Positions 40,079-50,560 of a stretch of 62,545 bases of DNA are shown piece by piece. Source of the DNA: Trichomonas tenax (Eukaryota; Parabasalia; Trichomonadida; Trichomonadidae); assembly GCA_023091735.1 (NCBI GenBank), contig JALKBU010000197.1, forward strand, positions 1-62,545. The letters run 5' to 3'. Within the stretch, counting starts at the first letter, position 1. Every line of letters begins with the position of its first letter. The translations under genes were made by a program, and so were the position numbers. The notes under the pieces were generated by a model that saw nothing but the letters and a program-made list of their open reading frames with translations, had not been told where the DNA came from and searched no databases.

Positions 40079-41486
40079 ATGTATCACAAAACTTCTCAAA
40101 GAGCAAAGCCACATTGGAGATTCCGATTTTGTTTACTGATAGCTATAGTGTTATCCATTTTGTTATGCCCGAATGATTCTCCATTTATCCAATTAAATTC
40201 AATTTTTTTGGAGCCAATTGTAAAACCACAGCTGAATGGCATCCTAAACATCAAGAAAGTGATACATCCTCATCAATTTCCAGAGGTTATATATAAAGAA
40301 ATGAAATTTAATATTCCAGTGTACGAAGAAAGGATCTGTAGAGGCAACAGAAAGATCAGCTGGATGATTGTACATTATTCGAGTTCCACTGTTAGAGAAT
40401 TCACACGTCTTTATCATTTTCGAAACGCAATTGTTACTTCTACTGGTGTTTATTCTACAGACAGCATGGTAGCATTTCCAAATTGGGCTGCTAAAATTAG
40501 GCAAGCCAAAATCGAGATATCAAACAAAGTTATTTAGAATTTAATTATTGGAAAGCCAACGTTTTATCCATGGAGACATTTTATCACAGATTCACCAATG
40601 GCAACATTACTTGAGTTCCCAGAGGATATCGTTAATAAGTGCCAAATCTATTTTTACTTGAATCAATAGTATTATCGCGATAATTTACAGCAAATGGGAT
40701 TTGAACATCTCAAATTTGCAGATATCAGTGACATGGAAACACTAGTTAAGAACCTGTATGTGTCTGCACCTAATGACCTCGTTACAAGCCAAACACATTT
40801 TTGCAGACTTCTAAGAGAAAAAATATTCAAGCATTACAATGTTAAGCTCATTAAACCAACAAAATGAGTCATATCTAACAGGCCTGCCGGCTCTCCAAGG
40901 CATGTGAAGCACATGGATGAATTTATCAAGCAAATCAAAGCTAAATATCCAAACATAGAATGGACATTTTACTCGGATAGAGATTTGTCAAGAATTAAAG
41001 AAACTGTTGCTATATTATCTGTCGCAAAGTACCTTTATTACACCTTCCGGGTCCAATGCTATGAAGGATTTATATATGCAAGAAGATACAGGAATACTAA
41101 TGCTTGATATGGAAATAGACAATTGGAGCATTTTAGGTTTAGCACAAGCACTTGGAATATGGGTTGCTTCTCCCTATAATCCTCAAACTCCTTGGCTTGA
41201 AATGCATCGAGGACCCGTTGATCTTGATATGAACATGAGATTTTTAGAATACTTGACGTATGCAATGGAGCATAAGAAATGGCCAACAATAACAAAAGAC
41301 AATGTTACATTTTTGTTTGAACAAAAGTTGCACAGAGAGATGCTCGAAAAGGATCCATCTTTGTCGATAATGGTAACGTGTGATTATAAGAAGTTTCATT
41401 ACAATGTGATGCATAATTTGTCCCATGAAAAGACTTGCTTTGATCCAACATTCAAATGGTTCAAAGATCACCTTCCATTGATATAA
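40079..41486 (+). pseudogene. broken GT61-like glycosyltransferase (DUF563 family)
   Basis: A once continuous gene of about 469 codons, now interrupted by in-frame stops TAG 40535-40537, TAG 40667-40669 and TGA 40865-40867 and by a one-base frameshift near 41035-41045. The N-terminus is a type II membrane anchor (basic start, hydrophobic helix about 14-31). The C-terminal part has the family pattern NRPAGSPRHVKHM, an IKETVAILSVAKY segment, then after the frameshift PSGSNAMKDLYMQEDTG, close to the PTGSNAM signature of GT61-like enzymes. The intact relative would be a Golgi-type glycosyltransferase. Few substitutions obscure the family, so inactivation looks fairly recent. Read-through of three stops and a frameshift is unlikely. 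Confidence 0.85.
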
Positions 41487-42025
41487 AATGGATTTGTTTT
41501 TTATAATAAAAACTTGATCTATCAATGAACTATTATAGCTCAAATGTTAAGTAAGAAAAATCAATATTGTTGACACTATTCTTAATGATGAGAGTATAGA
41601 TATGATAAAAACTTCGATTTGCATGTGCTGATTCCAAAATGAAGTAGTTATCAATTGATATTATTGATAATGATTCAATTGAAATCGTCATGTTATATAA
41701 TTCAACAAATCATACAGAAATTATGCAAATGTTATAATAGTATTGATGGTCAATGGCTTTGCCGATGTTGACAGTTTGAAATTAATGTGAATATTGTGAA
41801 TCTCATAAATCAGATTGAGGGATTATGATAAAATTATAGTAAAATATTAAGATTATATAACGCTAAGGTGTTATTGTGTATTTGCTTTTTAGATAACAAA
41901 AATATAAAGTCAACAAGATCAATTTATTGATATTTATGATGTATATAGTCATTATTTTGTATTTTTAGGTCCAAAAATAGGAAATGATGAAAAAATTTAT
42001 TTGGTCACAATAAAAAAAAAACAAA
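41487..42025. other. intergenic upstream of Erv46
   Basis: About 540 bp of AT-rich DNA without a gene. At its right end TCACA (42005-42009) matches the trichomonad initiator 17 bp before the ATG at 42026. Confidence 0.45.
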
Positions 42026-43087
42026 ATGCGCAAATTTGATATATATCCCAAAGTCCAGGACGACTCATTCAACATCAGAACTGTTTCCGGCGGCATCGTG
42101 ACTCTGATTACGTTTCTTTTTATGCTGATTGTCGCTGGAAAAGAGGCAGCATCTTATAATAAAGTCGAAATTAAGCAACACGCGGTCGTTTTGAGCCAAT
42201 ACATCAAAGAGTCGAAAGAAATAGAAATATTTTTCAACGCAACAATCGCTTTTCCTTGCCAAATACTTCAGTTAAAAGTTATCGACGCTTCAGGAAATCA
42301 CCAACCGAACGCTCGCAGTGAAATCATTCGCCAGAGACTGGATACACACTTCAAACCATTGGAAAATCCGATTGCTGACACAGATCCAAAATCTTTATTC
42401 CAACAATGCGGAAGCTGCTTAGGCGCAAATGTATCGAAGTGCTGCTTAACATGCACCGATATCGCAAACTCTTTCAGACTTATGAACGATTTCGTTCCAA
42501 ATATCGACAATAATGAACAATGCAATCGCGACATGCAGAATATTAAGGATCAGGAAGCTTGCCACATAGAGGCAAAGATGTTTACTCACTTTACAAAGGG
42601 CAGATTCATGGTTTCTGTTGGTGGAATTGTTGAAACACCAGTTGGCTACAAATACGATCTTTCATACTTCGGCAACAATGTTAACCTCACACATATTATT
42701 CATACACTTCGTTTCGGCCGTGATTTCGAGGGATTAAGGAATCCATTAGATAACTACACAAACAATCAGTTAAAGAGGAGCCACTTCGTTTACCGTTACA
42801 TAATAGACTTAGTTCCAACAATTACGAACGATGTTGAGAACCAGATCCCTGCAAATCAGTATTCCGCTTCTCAGTCAACGAAAGAGATCACAAAGACAGA
42901 AACAAAGCGCTTCCCAGCAATTTTGTTCGATTTCGATACAGCACCAGTCGCTTCTAGATTCATCATCGAGAAGAAGTCACTTAACAGCTTCTTGACACAG
43001 CTTTGCGCAATTCTTGGAGGCGGCTTCACATTGGGTGGATTCATTGATTCATTCATCTTCCGTGTCAGATCTAAGAAGAACGACTAA
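42026..43087 (+). CDS. ERGIC3/Erv46-like cargo receptor
   Basis: A 353-residue membrane protein of the COPII/COPI cycle between ER and Golgi, where Erv41-Erv46 complexes retrieve ER residents and carry cargo. The architecture is canonical: a short cytosolic N-terminus, membrane helix at about 21-38, a large luminal domain and a second membrane helix near 322-343 with a short basic tail ending in Lys-Lys-Asn-Asp. The Erv46-specific cysteine pattern is present (CGSCLGA at 128-134, then CCLTC at 139-143), followed by a Cys-His-Ile-Glu motif and the KGRFMVSVGG strand. The partner Erv41 is not in this window. A TCACA initiator match supports the annotated start. Confidence 0.88.
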   Translation: MRKFDIYPKVQDDSFNIRTVSGGIVTLITFLFMLIVAGKEAASYNKVEIKQHAVVLSQYIKESKEIEIFFNATIAFPCQILQLKVIDASGNHQPNARSEIIRQRLDTHFKPLENPIADTDPKSLFQQCGSCLGANVSKCCLTCTDIANSFRLMNDFVPNIDNNEQCNRDMQNIKDQEACHIEAKMFTHFTKGRFMVSVGGIVETPVGYKYDLSYFGNNVNLTHIIHTLRFGRDFEGLRNPLDNYTNNQLKRSHFVYRYIIDLVPTITNDVENQIPANQYSASQSTKEITKTETKRFPAILFDFDTAPVASRFIIEKKSLNSFLTQLCAILGGGFTLGGFIDSFIFRVRSKKND

Positions 43088-43887
43088 TACTATATTTTTT
43101 TATTTATAAAATCGATTTTTTTGATACACACATTTAAAATTCACGCTTTCTTTCCACAAAAATTACAAAACAAAATCATGAAGTCTCTATACAAAGTTCA
43201 GCAATGTGAATGCATTCAGAGGCACTTCAATTAAATCACAAAACAACTTTGTTTCAAAATTTATATAGGGTGTCCAAGAATCGTCAAGTCTCAAGATGAG
43301 AAAGACTTTGAGATATGCCACTAACATCCTCTTATAGTACTCCTATTTGTCACAAATATATAGTAAAATGAAGTTCTGTATCCTTCTCCATTATAATTTT
43401 TCCCCCTCCAAAAATTTTAATATATTTTTTGGGCGTAATCATTTATCATCGATTTTAAGCATTTCAATCATGAAAATCAAAAGTGATCTAATGTATATTC
43501 GGAGGACTAAGAATTGGAAAATAGAAGGGCATCATATTTACGACAGTTTTAAAAGATATTTAATACCTTTAATGCATTGCAAATGTGAAGGATAATGATT
43601 TGATTTTGTTTTTTTTTTCATTGAATCTGAGTTGTGAAACTGAGTAAACAGAACTCCGGAATATCGTGCACAGACAAAATAAGGTTTTCCATTCTATATC
43701 TGATCAAAAGAGAATCCATCATGTGATTATTTTTATTCATGTTAAAATTTAGGTGTTAATCGAAAAATTTAGCGATAATAAGCTTCTATATATCGGTGGT
43801 ATCATATAACTGCAATAATATGATTGATGTGAAGAAAGTGAACTTCACTGATTCACAAAACATGATCGGGAAACATTTTGTTGCTTT
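43088..43887. other. intergenic, no gene seen
   Basis: 800 bp of AT-rich DNA. The 82-codon frame at 43347-43595 has no recognisable domain and lies in a region of plain base composition. I consider it chance. Confidence 0.45.
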
Positions 43888-45375
43888 ATGTTCATCAAAC
43901 TCGAAGACAAAGAGAATCCAAACGACCTACAAACATCAAAAGCAGTCAAAAAACTGTCTGAGGAGCTCAACGAGGACCAGTTGACGATGTTCCAAAATGT
44001 TGAATCTAAATTAATACAAATAGAGACATATATTGCATCGAATCCTACCAATATCAAAGAGAAATTTCGATTTCTTTACTACTTCTTTCGAAATGAACAA
44101 TATACATTAAAATATCATTCAAATTTCCTAAATTTAATTGCAGAATCAATGCTTACACATAATACTTTCGCAATAATGCACACTATTATGAACGAAATTA
44201 CCATTGAAGACAAGAATATCATCACATCATATATAATTGAAATTCTTCTTTTCTTTTCGAAACAAAATACCAATGTGTTCAGGCAATTTGTTCTAGATTG
44301 CAGACTGTTTACATTCTTATTCGAATGTTTCACAAATCCGGAAAATGTTGACTTTCATAATGAGATTTATCCAGAAATGATTAAGTTAATGATTAATATA
44401 ATAAATATAGAAAGTGAATGCGCAGATGAATTCCCAATGTTCACATCAAACTTTGATAATTCAACGAATCTATTCGCTCAAGCGTTCATTCATCGAATTC
44501 CACAAAATTATTCTCACTTACTCCCAAAGTACTTCTTTTTTTTGCATAAACACATTCCAAATTCATTCACTGAACAAACATCGGTCAATATATTCCAATA
44601 CATCAAAGGAAGATTTGATGATAATTTATACGACAAACTCTTCAACTGGAGCAGCAAATTCACTATAAATATGCTTGAAGTTCATCCGGAAATATCTCCC
44701 TTCATTTCTGACTGTTTCATTCATTCTTGGGTACATTTTGTATCGTTTGTTCCTATAACAATTCAAGTAGGATATAATCTTTTATCTCTGTTAATAAGGA
44801 TTCTGCCAGACGCGAAAATAATTGAGATACTGAAAAATTCTCAATACTTTGCACATGATGTTGTTGACGCTGTTCATGATCCAAAACTCTCTTCTCAAGC
44901 TATATCTTTTCTCAAAGATTGCGCATCAAAATTCATTTTAGATAAAGATATCCACAAATGCGTTCTTAATTATATTCTCAGTGCAACAGATTTCACAATT
45001 AAGAAATTTGCAAGATACATGTCTGACTCCTGGCCTCGGTTTGACTATAATTCCAAATATGCAACAGTTTTGTTCTTCTCTGAGATCGCTAAGAATTCAC
45101 CAATCGGACAAAAGAGAGCATTCGAGTATTTCACTCCAGACATGATATCAGAAGCTCTAGAATGCAGTGAAGAAGCGGCCAAAGCAGCACTAGATTTCAT
45201 CAAAATTGTTATTGATCAAACAAAAACAAAAAATCCCGAAAACTATTATAGTATTATGACAACATTCGACGAAGAAGGAATCTCAGAAGCTGTTGCTTCC
45301 ATTGCTCAATGTGATTCTGCGCTTAGTGAATATGCGCAGTATATCATCAATGATGCAATGACACCAATTGAATAA
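43888..45375 (+). CDS. hypothetical helical-repeat (armadillo-like) protein
   Basis: A 495-residue protein composed almost entirely of amphipathic helices in the 35-45-residue spacing of armadillo/HEAT-type solenoids, without membrane segments or catalytic motifs. The first 30 residues are acidic and charged. No specific family could be named, though many trichomonad proteins of this kind exist. Such solenoids usually bind partner proteins. The ATG is preceded within 50 bases by other open codons in a different frame, which are rejected. The codon use matches neighbouring genes. It lies head to tail with the GT8-like gene, 163 bp upstream of it. Confidence 0.75.
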   Translation: MFIKLEDKENPNDLQTSKAVKKLSEELNEDQLTMFQNVESKLIQIETYIASNPTNIKEKFRFLYYFFRNEQYTLKYHSNFLNLIAESMLTHNTFAIMHTIMNEITIEDKNIITSYIIEILLFFSKQNTNVFRQFVLDCRLFTFLFECFTNPENVDFHNEIYPEMIKLMINIINIESECADEFPMFTSNFDNSTNLFAQAFIHRIPQNYSHLLPKYFFFLHKHIPNSFTEQTSVNIFQYIKGRFDDNLYDKLFNWSSKFTINMLEVHPEISPFISDCFIHSWVHFVSFVPITIQVGYNLLSLLIRILPDAKIIEILKNSQYFAHDVVDAVHDPKLSSQAISFLKDCASKFILDKDIHKCVLNYILSATDFTIKKFARYMSDSWPRFDYNSKYATVLFFSEIAKNSPIGQKRAFEYFTPDMISEALECSEEAAKAALDFIKIVIDQTKTKNPENYYSIMTTFDEEGISEAVASIAQCDSALSEYAQYIINDAMTPIE

Positions 45376-45533
45376 TTTAATTACTAAATCAAAGTATATT
45401 AAAATGCGCTAAGTTATAGTTTATTTTTATTTGATCATTTTTAAAAAATATTGAAATCGATGTGAAATCATAGAAATATAGACAAATAACTATATAAGAG
45501 ATTTCTGATATGATTTCCAATCAATTATTAATT

Positions 45534-45538
45534 TCATT
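45534..45538 (+). promoter_or_regulatory. initiator (Inr) match abutting a start codon
   Basis: TCATT directly precedes the ATG at 45539. It fits TCAY(T/A). If used, the leader would be only three bases, within the extremely short range reported for trichomonad mRNAs. Confidence 0.4.
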
Positions 45539-46702
45539 ATGTTTCTTCTCTTCTCATTTGTGAGGAGTGAAGAAACATACAAACATCCGAATTCTTACTA
45601 TTACTTCAAGGATCCGCCTGCAACAACACGATATGCGTACGTTTCGGGTTACACAGGCGATGATGACGCTGGACATTTCTTTATTCTCGCAATAACGTGC
45701 GGTTACTCGCTAAACAGGACAAGTCCTAACTTCGATCGCGTTCTTCTTATACCAACAGACATGAAAATACCGGAATACAGAATGAATCTGCTGAAGAAAA
45801 TTTGGACTCATATTTTATATCGACCTTACATACAATGGCCCGATGGATACATCGACACACACGCCAGAGATATGTACCTTTGGTTCAAACTGAATGTGTG
45901 GAGCGTTGTTGGCTGGGAAAAATTATTATGGACGGGAACTGATGTTATTTTCCGCAGAGATCCATCGGCAATCTTCGATTATCCTCCTCCTTGTTCTATT
46001 ATCGATCATTACGTTTACGGAATGTCACATCTCGGACCAGTGACGAATGGCGACTTTTTGCTTCTCGAGCCATCTCTGAAGGTGTATTCAGACATCAAAA
46101 GTCTAGCCAGAGACTGGGCTAAGGACCCTGATGAGTATGGGCATAAATTGCAGCTGCAGGGAGCTTCGTGGACCGGTCCGCATGATCAAGGATTGATCAC
46201 GCAATATTTCGATGGAAACATCACTACAATGCCTCAATGGTATCAATTAGAAGTCCCAGGAAACATAAACTCGATGCTAGGACTGAATAACACAGAAGAT
46301 CCAGATCCACGCGTCATTTCTTTCCACTTCCCATCAACAATCAAGCCGTGGAAGAAAGATGCTGGGCCATATTCGCGCGCTTGGTCATATATCGCTCACG
46401 AGGCTTTTGATTACTTGAATTTCTCGATAGATTTGATCAGCAGGGGTTTCCCACCACCAAGTGGAAAGATACACAAGAACTTAAGATTCGCTGATGAAGA
46501 GCCAGGATTGGCTGAACCAGCAAGAATATTCGATCACGATGAAGGAATTGATCCTCGAATATTATTCCCTCCATCCAATTTTAGAGCCAGAAGAAAAGCA
46601 AGGATATATGCTTATGTCATCTTCTGCAATCTGCTGTTCCTTGCAGTGTTCACGTCTGGAATGTGCGAACCAGATGAAGAGAAAACATACCAAAAACTTT
46701 AG
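45539..46702 (+). CDS. GT8-like glycosyltransferase, membrane anchored
   Basis: A 387-residue secretory-pathway protein. A very short hydrophobic N-terminus (residues 1-8) may act as signal peptide, and a membrane helix lies near 357-376 with a short cytosolic tail, giving type I topology. The luminal part resembles the glycogenin/GT8 fold: AYVSGYTGDDDAGHFFIL start, a WFKLNVWSVVGWEKLLWTGTDVIF strand (about 115-138) at the place of the usual LDADT metal-binding site, and a later NGDFLLLEPS segment. Because the DxD reads Gly-Thr-Asp here, the metal site is altered or shifted. A nucleotide-sugar transferase of the ER or Golgi is likely; donor and acceptor are unknown. Confidence 0.78.
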   Translation: MFLLFSFVRSEETYKHPNSYYYFKDPPATTRYAYVSGYTGDDDAGHFFILAITCGYSLNRTSPNFDRVLLIPTDMKIPEYRMNLLKKIWTHILYRPYIQWPDGYIDTHARDMYLWFKLNVWSVVGWEKLLWTGTDVIFRRDPSAIFDYPPPCSIIDHYVYGMSHLGPVTNGDFLLLEPSLKVYSDIKSLARDWAKDPDEYGHKLQLQGASWTGPHDQGLITQYFDGNITTMPQWYQLEVPGNINSMLGLNNTEDPDPRVISFHFPSTIKPWKKDAGPYSRAWSYIAHEAFDYLNFSIDLISRGFPPPSGKIHKNLRFADEEPGLAEPARIFDHDEGIDPRILFPPSNFRARRKARIYAYVIFCNLLFLAVFTSGMCEPDEEKTYQKL

Positions 46703-46806
46703 TAATTATATTGTTTGTTAGTTAAATAGAGATTAGTTTTAGAACATGTATTTTTACTATTTTATATATCAAACACACATATATCAACAAAAAAAACAAT
46801 ATTAAT

Positions 46807-47154
46807 TTAACCAAGTAAATTATTAAGCCAAGAATCGAGATCTTCCTGTTTCTTTGGAGTTGGCTTTTCAGTGTTTGCTTTGTTATTATTCGTCGGCTGT
46901 GCTGGTTTAATATTGATACTTGGAGGAATAATTTCTTGTTTAACTGGCGTTGATTTTACTGGAGCAGGTTTTACTTCGTTATTTTCGATTGCTGGTTTAT
47001 CTTCTTTAGGGAAATACAAAACATCAGAATTATTCGATGATTTTTGAAGTTCTAACGATAATAATTGATCCTGTGGAATCTGTTTGAGTAATCTTACGAT
47101 ATCGTCAACTTGTTGTTTCGAATAATGAAAATTTTGTAAGTTTTCATGCGACAT
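46807..47154 (-). CDS. small hypothetical protein
   Basis: A 115-residue soluble protein with no recognised domain. Residues 1-45 are helical with a KQQVDDIVRLLKQIP segment. Residues 50-100 are Pro, Lys and Asn rich and probably disordered. The C-terminus is a short acidic-aromatic motif, DLDSWLNNLLG, of the type used as a binding peptide for adaptor or clathrin-related domains in other eukaryotes, which is only a resemblance. The longer frame starts at GTG 47172; the first ATG is at 47152-47154. It converges with the GT8-like gene, 104 bp between stops. Real expression is plausible because composition is non-random, but the gene is short. Confidence 0.55.
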   Translation of the reverse strand: MSHENLQNFHYSKQQVDDIVRLLKQIPQDQLLSLELQKSSNNSDVLYFPKEDKPAIENNEVKPAPVKSTPVKQEIIPPSINIKPAQPTNNNKANTEKPTPKKQEDLDSWLNNLLG

Positions 47155-48396
47155 CAAAATCTTATATGTCACATTTTCTCATCAAAATATGCCACGTAAA
47201 ACTTTACAATAGGATATTGAGTGTAGGTTAATTTTAGAAATGTAAATTTCGGGATAAAATAGTTTACAATTGCAAATTTCGGGAATAGGGAAGAAATGCG
47301 TTTGTAGTCCTTTCTCTGTGTCCACACATCAGAGCACAGTTTGTACATACAGCTTATGGCAAGTTATGGATAGTTTGATTTTTATATAATAATGGAACAT
47401 TTGATATTATAGTAAATCTGGCTAATATTACATGGATAAAGCCAGTATATACTTTTTATAATGTTTCATATATCTTATATGGAATATTATTAAGATTGAG
47501 CTATTTATATGTAATTAGCATTACCATTTGTTAGTTACAAACTGAATTAAGTTCAATATTCAATTATACTCATATTCTGTATGTTGTTTTTAGTGTGTTT
47601 ATATTGAAGTTAGACTTTTATGAGGAGAATAATTGGTATTGAGGTGTTATGGTGTGTTTTAAAGCAATAGATAATAGAAATGAATCTCCTAACAATTTTA
47701 TATACATAAGGATCTGTAACTATGTGATAATTCATGATTTAATATGTTATTTTGGAAATATATCGATATTTATGCGTTTTGAGCATCTATTACTGTATGT
47801 TAATGATATATGCACTCAGTTAATTATGTTTCTCAAGTCCCAATGTGCTCTGGGCCCACAGTTGTTGGAGAAAGATGAATCACGAACATACCTTATTGTG
47901 TTGATCCTCTTCTTGGTACTTGTGTCAATGAACCATGCTTGCAGCGACATTTTCATAGAGAAAAAGACTAAAATAATAAGTTTTTAAAATATTTGGAATT
48001 TGATTATGATTTGAAAGAGTTTTTAACATTACCATCATTGCATATATCTCATTTTAATCACTGCCATAGAATAATCAATGTTATTTATTATTTATGACTA
48101 TCTGACGTATAAAAAGTGAAATATGACATGTAAAAATTTGATAAAATATGACATGTAAAATATTTTTGACAATATGAATAAAATCAGAAAGTTGCATTTT
48201 ACGTTTGTATTCATATGCGAGTGCTGTGTTATCTATAATTTAACAATAGATATTCACTTTTATTGAGTTTTCAAAATTAATAAATTTAATATTAAAACAA
48301 AACATTAAATAATGTAAGGCATAAGTCATAACTACGCGTGGTGTGTTGCTTCGTAGCCGTCAAAAGCATCAAATATCTACTCAATACTATCCATTT
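47155..48396. other. long intergenic region with TGACATGTAAA pair
   Basis: About 1.2 kb without a convincing gene. TGACATGTAAA occurs twice at 48124-48134 and 48149-48159, 25 bp apart, next to ACGTATAAAAAGTGA, which resembles the outer end of the MITE at 27.9 kb. This may be a lone element end. The 112-codon frame at 47649-47987 starts with ATG but has no recognisable feature. Confidence 0.4.
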
Positions 48397-49178
48397 GATC
48401 AAATATCCTTAGAAATGAAGCATTTCTGGTCGATATTCTCCTATGTATCGATCTATTAAAAGAAATGGACTTATATCGCTTGATTTTCTAAGGATATTTG
48501 ATCTTGAAATATAGTTACACACTATAGTTCATTCAATAGAGTAGCTGCTTGATATATCCGAACTCTAGATGTAAATGTCACAATTATTAATTTCAAAAGT
48601 CGATATTTGATTCAAAAAAAAGTAAATCTTGAGAAAAATGAACAGTTTCTAGCACAAACCCTCTAGAAATTCGTTGTCCTAGAGGACTTGTGTTAGAAAC
48701 TGTTAATTTTTCTCGAGATTTACGATTCTAATTATTAGATTTCGTAAATATCATATGCTGTCTAATATCATGACAAGCAGATACCTATAGGCTATCTGTA
48801 CGTCATGTTATTAGACAACAAAAGTACGTGATGCTGATCGATGAATGAGATGCTTGTATCAGTCGCATTTTCTATTACTTTCTAAGGTTTATGTGGCATA
48901 GAATGTCATAGAAACTTTAGAAAGTAGTAGAAAATGTATGTATGAATTGGAGCATCAAATTAATGAATATGAGCGAATTTCGAAGACATCAACGACCAAC
49001 AAATGGCTGACTAAGAAGAACAGCTTCGAATTGGCCATTTGCTGGCAGTTGATGCCTTGATTGTGATGATATTGGAAGAGAATCGATGAATTCGTGTGCG
49101 TTCTCCAGTAGCTTTCCATTGGCTAAAGTGACATATGCATTGGCAGACCCTCAAAATCAATGAAAAATTAGTGGAGAA
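48397..49178 (-). repeat. hairpin array, copy B (inverted orientation)
   Basis: Same order of hairpins as copy A when read on the minus strand. Arms in plus coordinates: H5 48397-48415/48485-48503 (19 bp perfect), H4 48622-48666/48679-48723 (40 of 45 Watson-Crick), H3 48759-48783/48793-48817, H2 48866-48890/48911-48936, H1 48985-49007/49034-49056, H0 49101-49121/49158-49178. The spacer words between H0 and H1 match copy A, which proves common descent. Stem sequences differ strongly from copy A, yet each still pairs with itself. Confidence 0.85.
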
Positions 49179-49478
49179 CTATCAATAATTATTATAATGC
49201 ACTTTTTTTATAAATACTTTTTAACAATATAATACTTTTTATAATCTAAAAAACAACTACGTCGTTTATTTAAAATTACAAATATCCCCTTTCATTCTTT
49301 AGAAAATGAAATTTACTTGAACAAATTAATTATTTTTTGATCCAGTAATTTTTCAGCTTCAAATTATTTTGTGATTTAAAAACTAATATTAACATACAAA
49401 ACATTCTGCAACATCATATTTTGTGATTAAATCTGATTTTCAAGAAAAAGTACGTTATAAAGATTGTTTATTCGTTAT
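49179..49478. other. spacer between opposed hairpin arrays
   Basis: 300 bp of very AT-rich DNA between copy B (minus) and copy C (plus), so the arrays diverge from this spacer. If the arrays are transcribed this would be the natural place for a bidirectional promoter. No definite motif was recognised. Confidence 0.35.
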
Positions 49479-49903
49479 CCAGTAGTTCTTCAGTGATTAG
49501 GAGTGATACCAGGGCGGATATCCCTCTAGTCAATGAAGAGCTAGTGGTTTGTCGTTCAACAATTTCCAAGTTCTTCGGTTTTCTCGCAATTTCAGTACAA
49601 TCAAGGCACCAACAGTCAACAAACCGCAAACACGAAGCTTTTCTTCGTACCCAATGGTTTGCTGACTGTTCGTGCATCGAAATTTGCTCATTTCTAACTC
49701 ATTCTAAAACTTTTTACAAATCTACATTTTCTACGGATCTCTGATGTTGCTAAAACATAAGATGGCCTATAAACCTCAGGGATCCGTAGAAAATTCGTTA
49801 TATCTAAAAATTACATCCATCGATCTAAATTTAGTGCATTAACTGTCTAATAGGATGACAAACAGATAACCTATGAATTTCTTCTTGCCATCCTATTAGA
49901 TAG
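49479..49903 (+). repeat. hairpin array, copy C (truncated after H3)
   Basis: Contains H0 (49479-49492/49534-49547), H1 (49606-49625/49656-49675, 18 of 20), H2 (49727-49744/49776-49793, 17 of 18) and H3 (49843-49857/49889-49903). H4 and H5 are absent: copy D starts about 40 bp later, so this unit is either truncated or one part of a tandem array. The small inner hairpin ACGAAG...CTTCGT in the H1 loop is identical to copy A. Confidence 0.82.
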
Positions 49904-49943
49904 CTAAACCTTTCTACGATGTACAATATTGTTCATGCATTCC

Positions 49944-50560
49944 CCACTAGTTTTTCACTGATTTTGAGGACCATCAGTGAAGAAATCCCTCTAGATAGTG
50001 AAAGCTAGTGGATCGCTATTAAAAATATCACAAGTTCATCGATATTCTCGCAATCACAGCACGATCAAGGCATCAATAACCGACAATCCATTATGTACGA
50101 AGGATCTCTTCATCTCCAATGGTTAGCTGACTTTTGATGCCATCGGTATCCGCTCATTTCTAACTCATTCCAATTCTTTTTTCAAATCTTCACTTTCTAC
50201 TATTCTCTGAGGTCCTTGGAACTTTGGGTGATACAGGAACCTCATGGAGTCATAGAGAATTCGATAAACCAAAATACTCCATTTATCGATATACATTAGT
50301 CGCTTTGTTTGTCTAATTCCATGACAAACCGATAGCTTATGCACATCAGTTTGTCATGACATTAGACAAGCAAAGCAATCTACAATATTTAGTTTTGCAT
50401 TAATTTAATATCATCAAAATTGAACCATTCATAACATAAGTTCTCCAGAAATGCGCTGTTCCGGTGATCTTGTGCTTTCAATTGTTCAATTTTGATGATA
50501 TTTATGCAATTTGAATAATTATCGATTTACTGTACTAACAAACGCGAAAATTACATGTAT
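49944..50560 (+). repeat. hairpin array, copy D
   Basis: Direct repeat of copies A and C: H0 49944-49960/49996-50011, H1 50069-50090/50120-50141 (15 of 22), H2 near 50192-50212/50239-50262 (weak), H3 50303-50329/50349-50375 (24 of 27), H4 50407-50430/50479-50502 (22 of 24). After H4 the sequence still resembles the A-copy spacer (GCGAAAATTACAT at about 50548-50560) and then diverges, so H5 is lost. Confidence 0.8.

Noticed and set aside
43347..43595. 82-codon open frame
   Set aside because: No domain, no conserved neighbour and base composition like intergenic DNA.
47649..47987. 112-codon open frame with ATG
   Set aside because: Contains one hydrophobic stretch but no family pattern. It lies in a relic-rich gene-free block, so it was kept only as a note.
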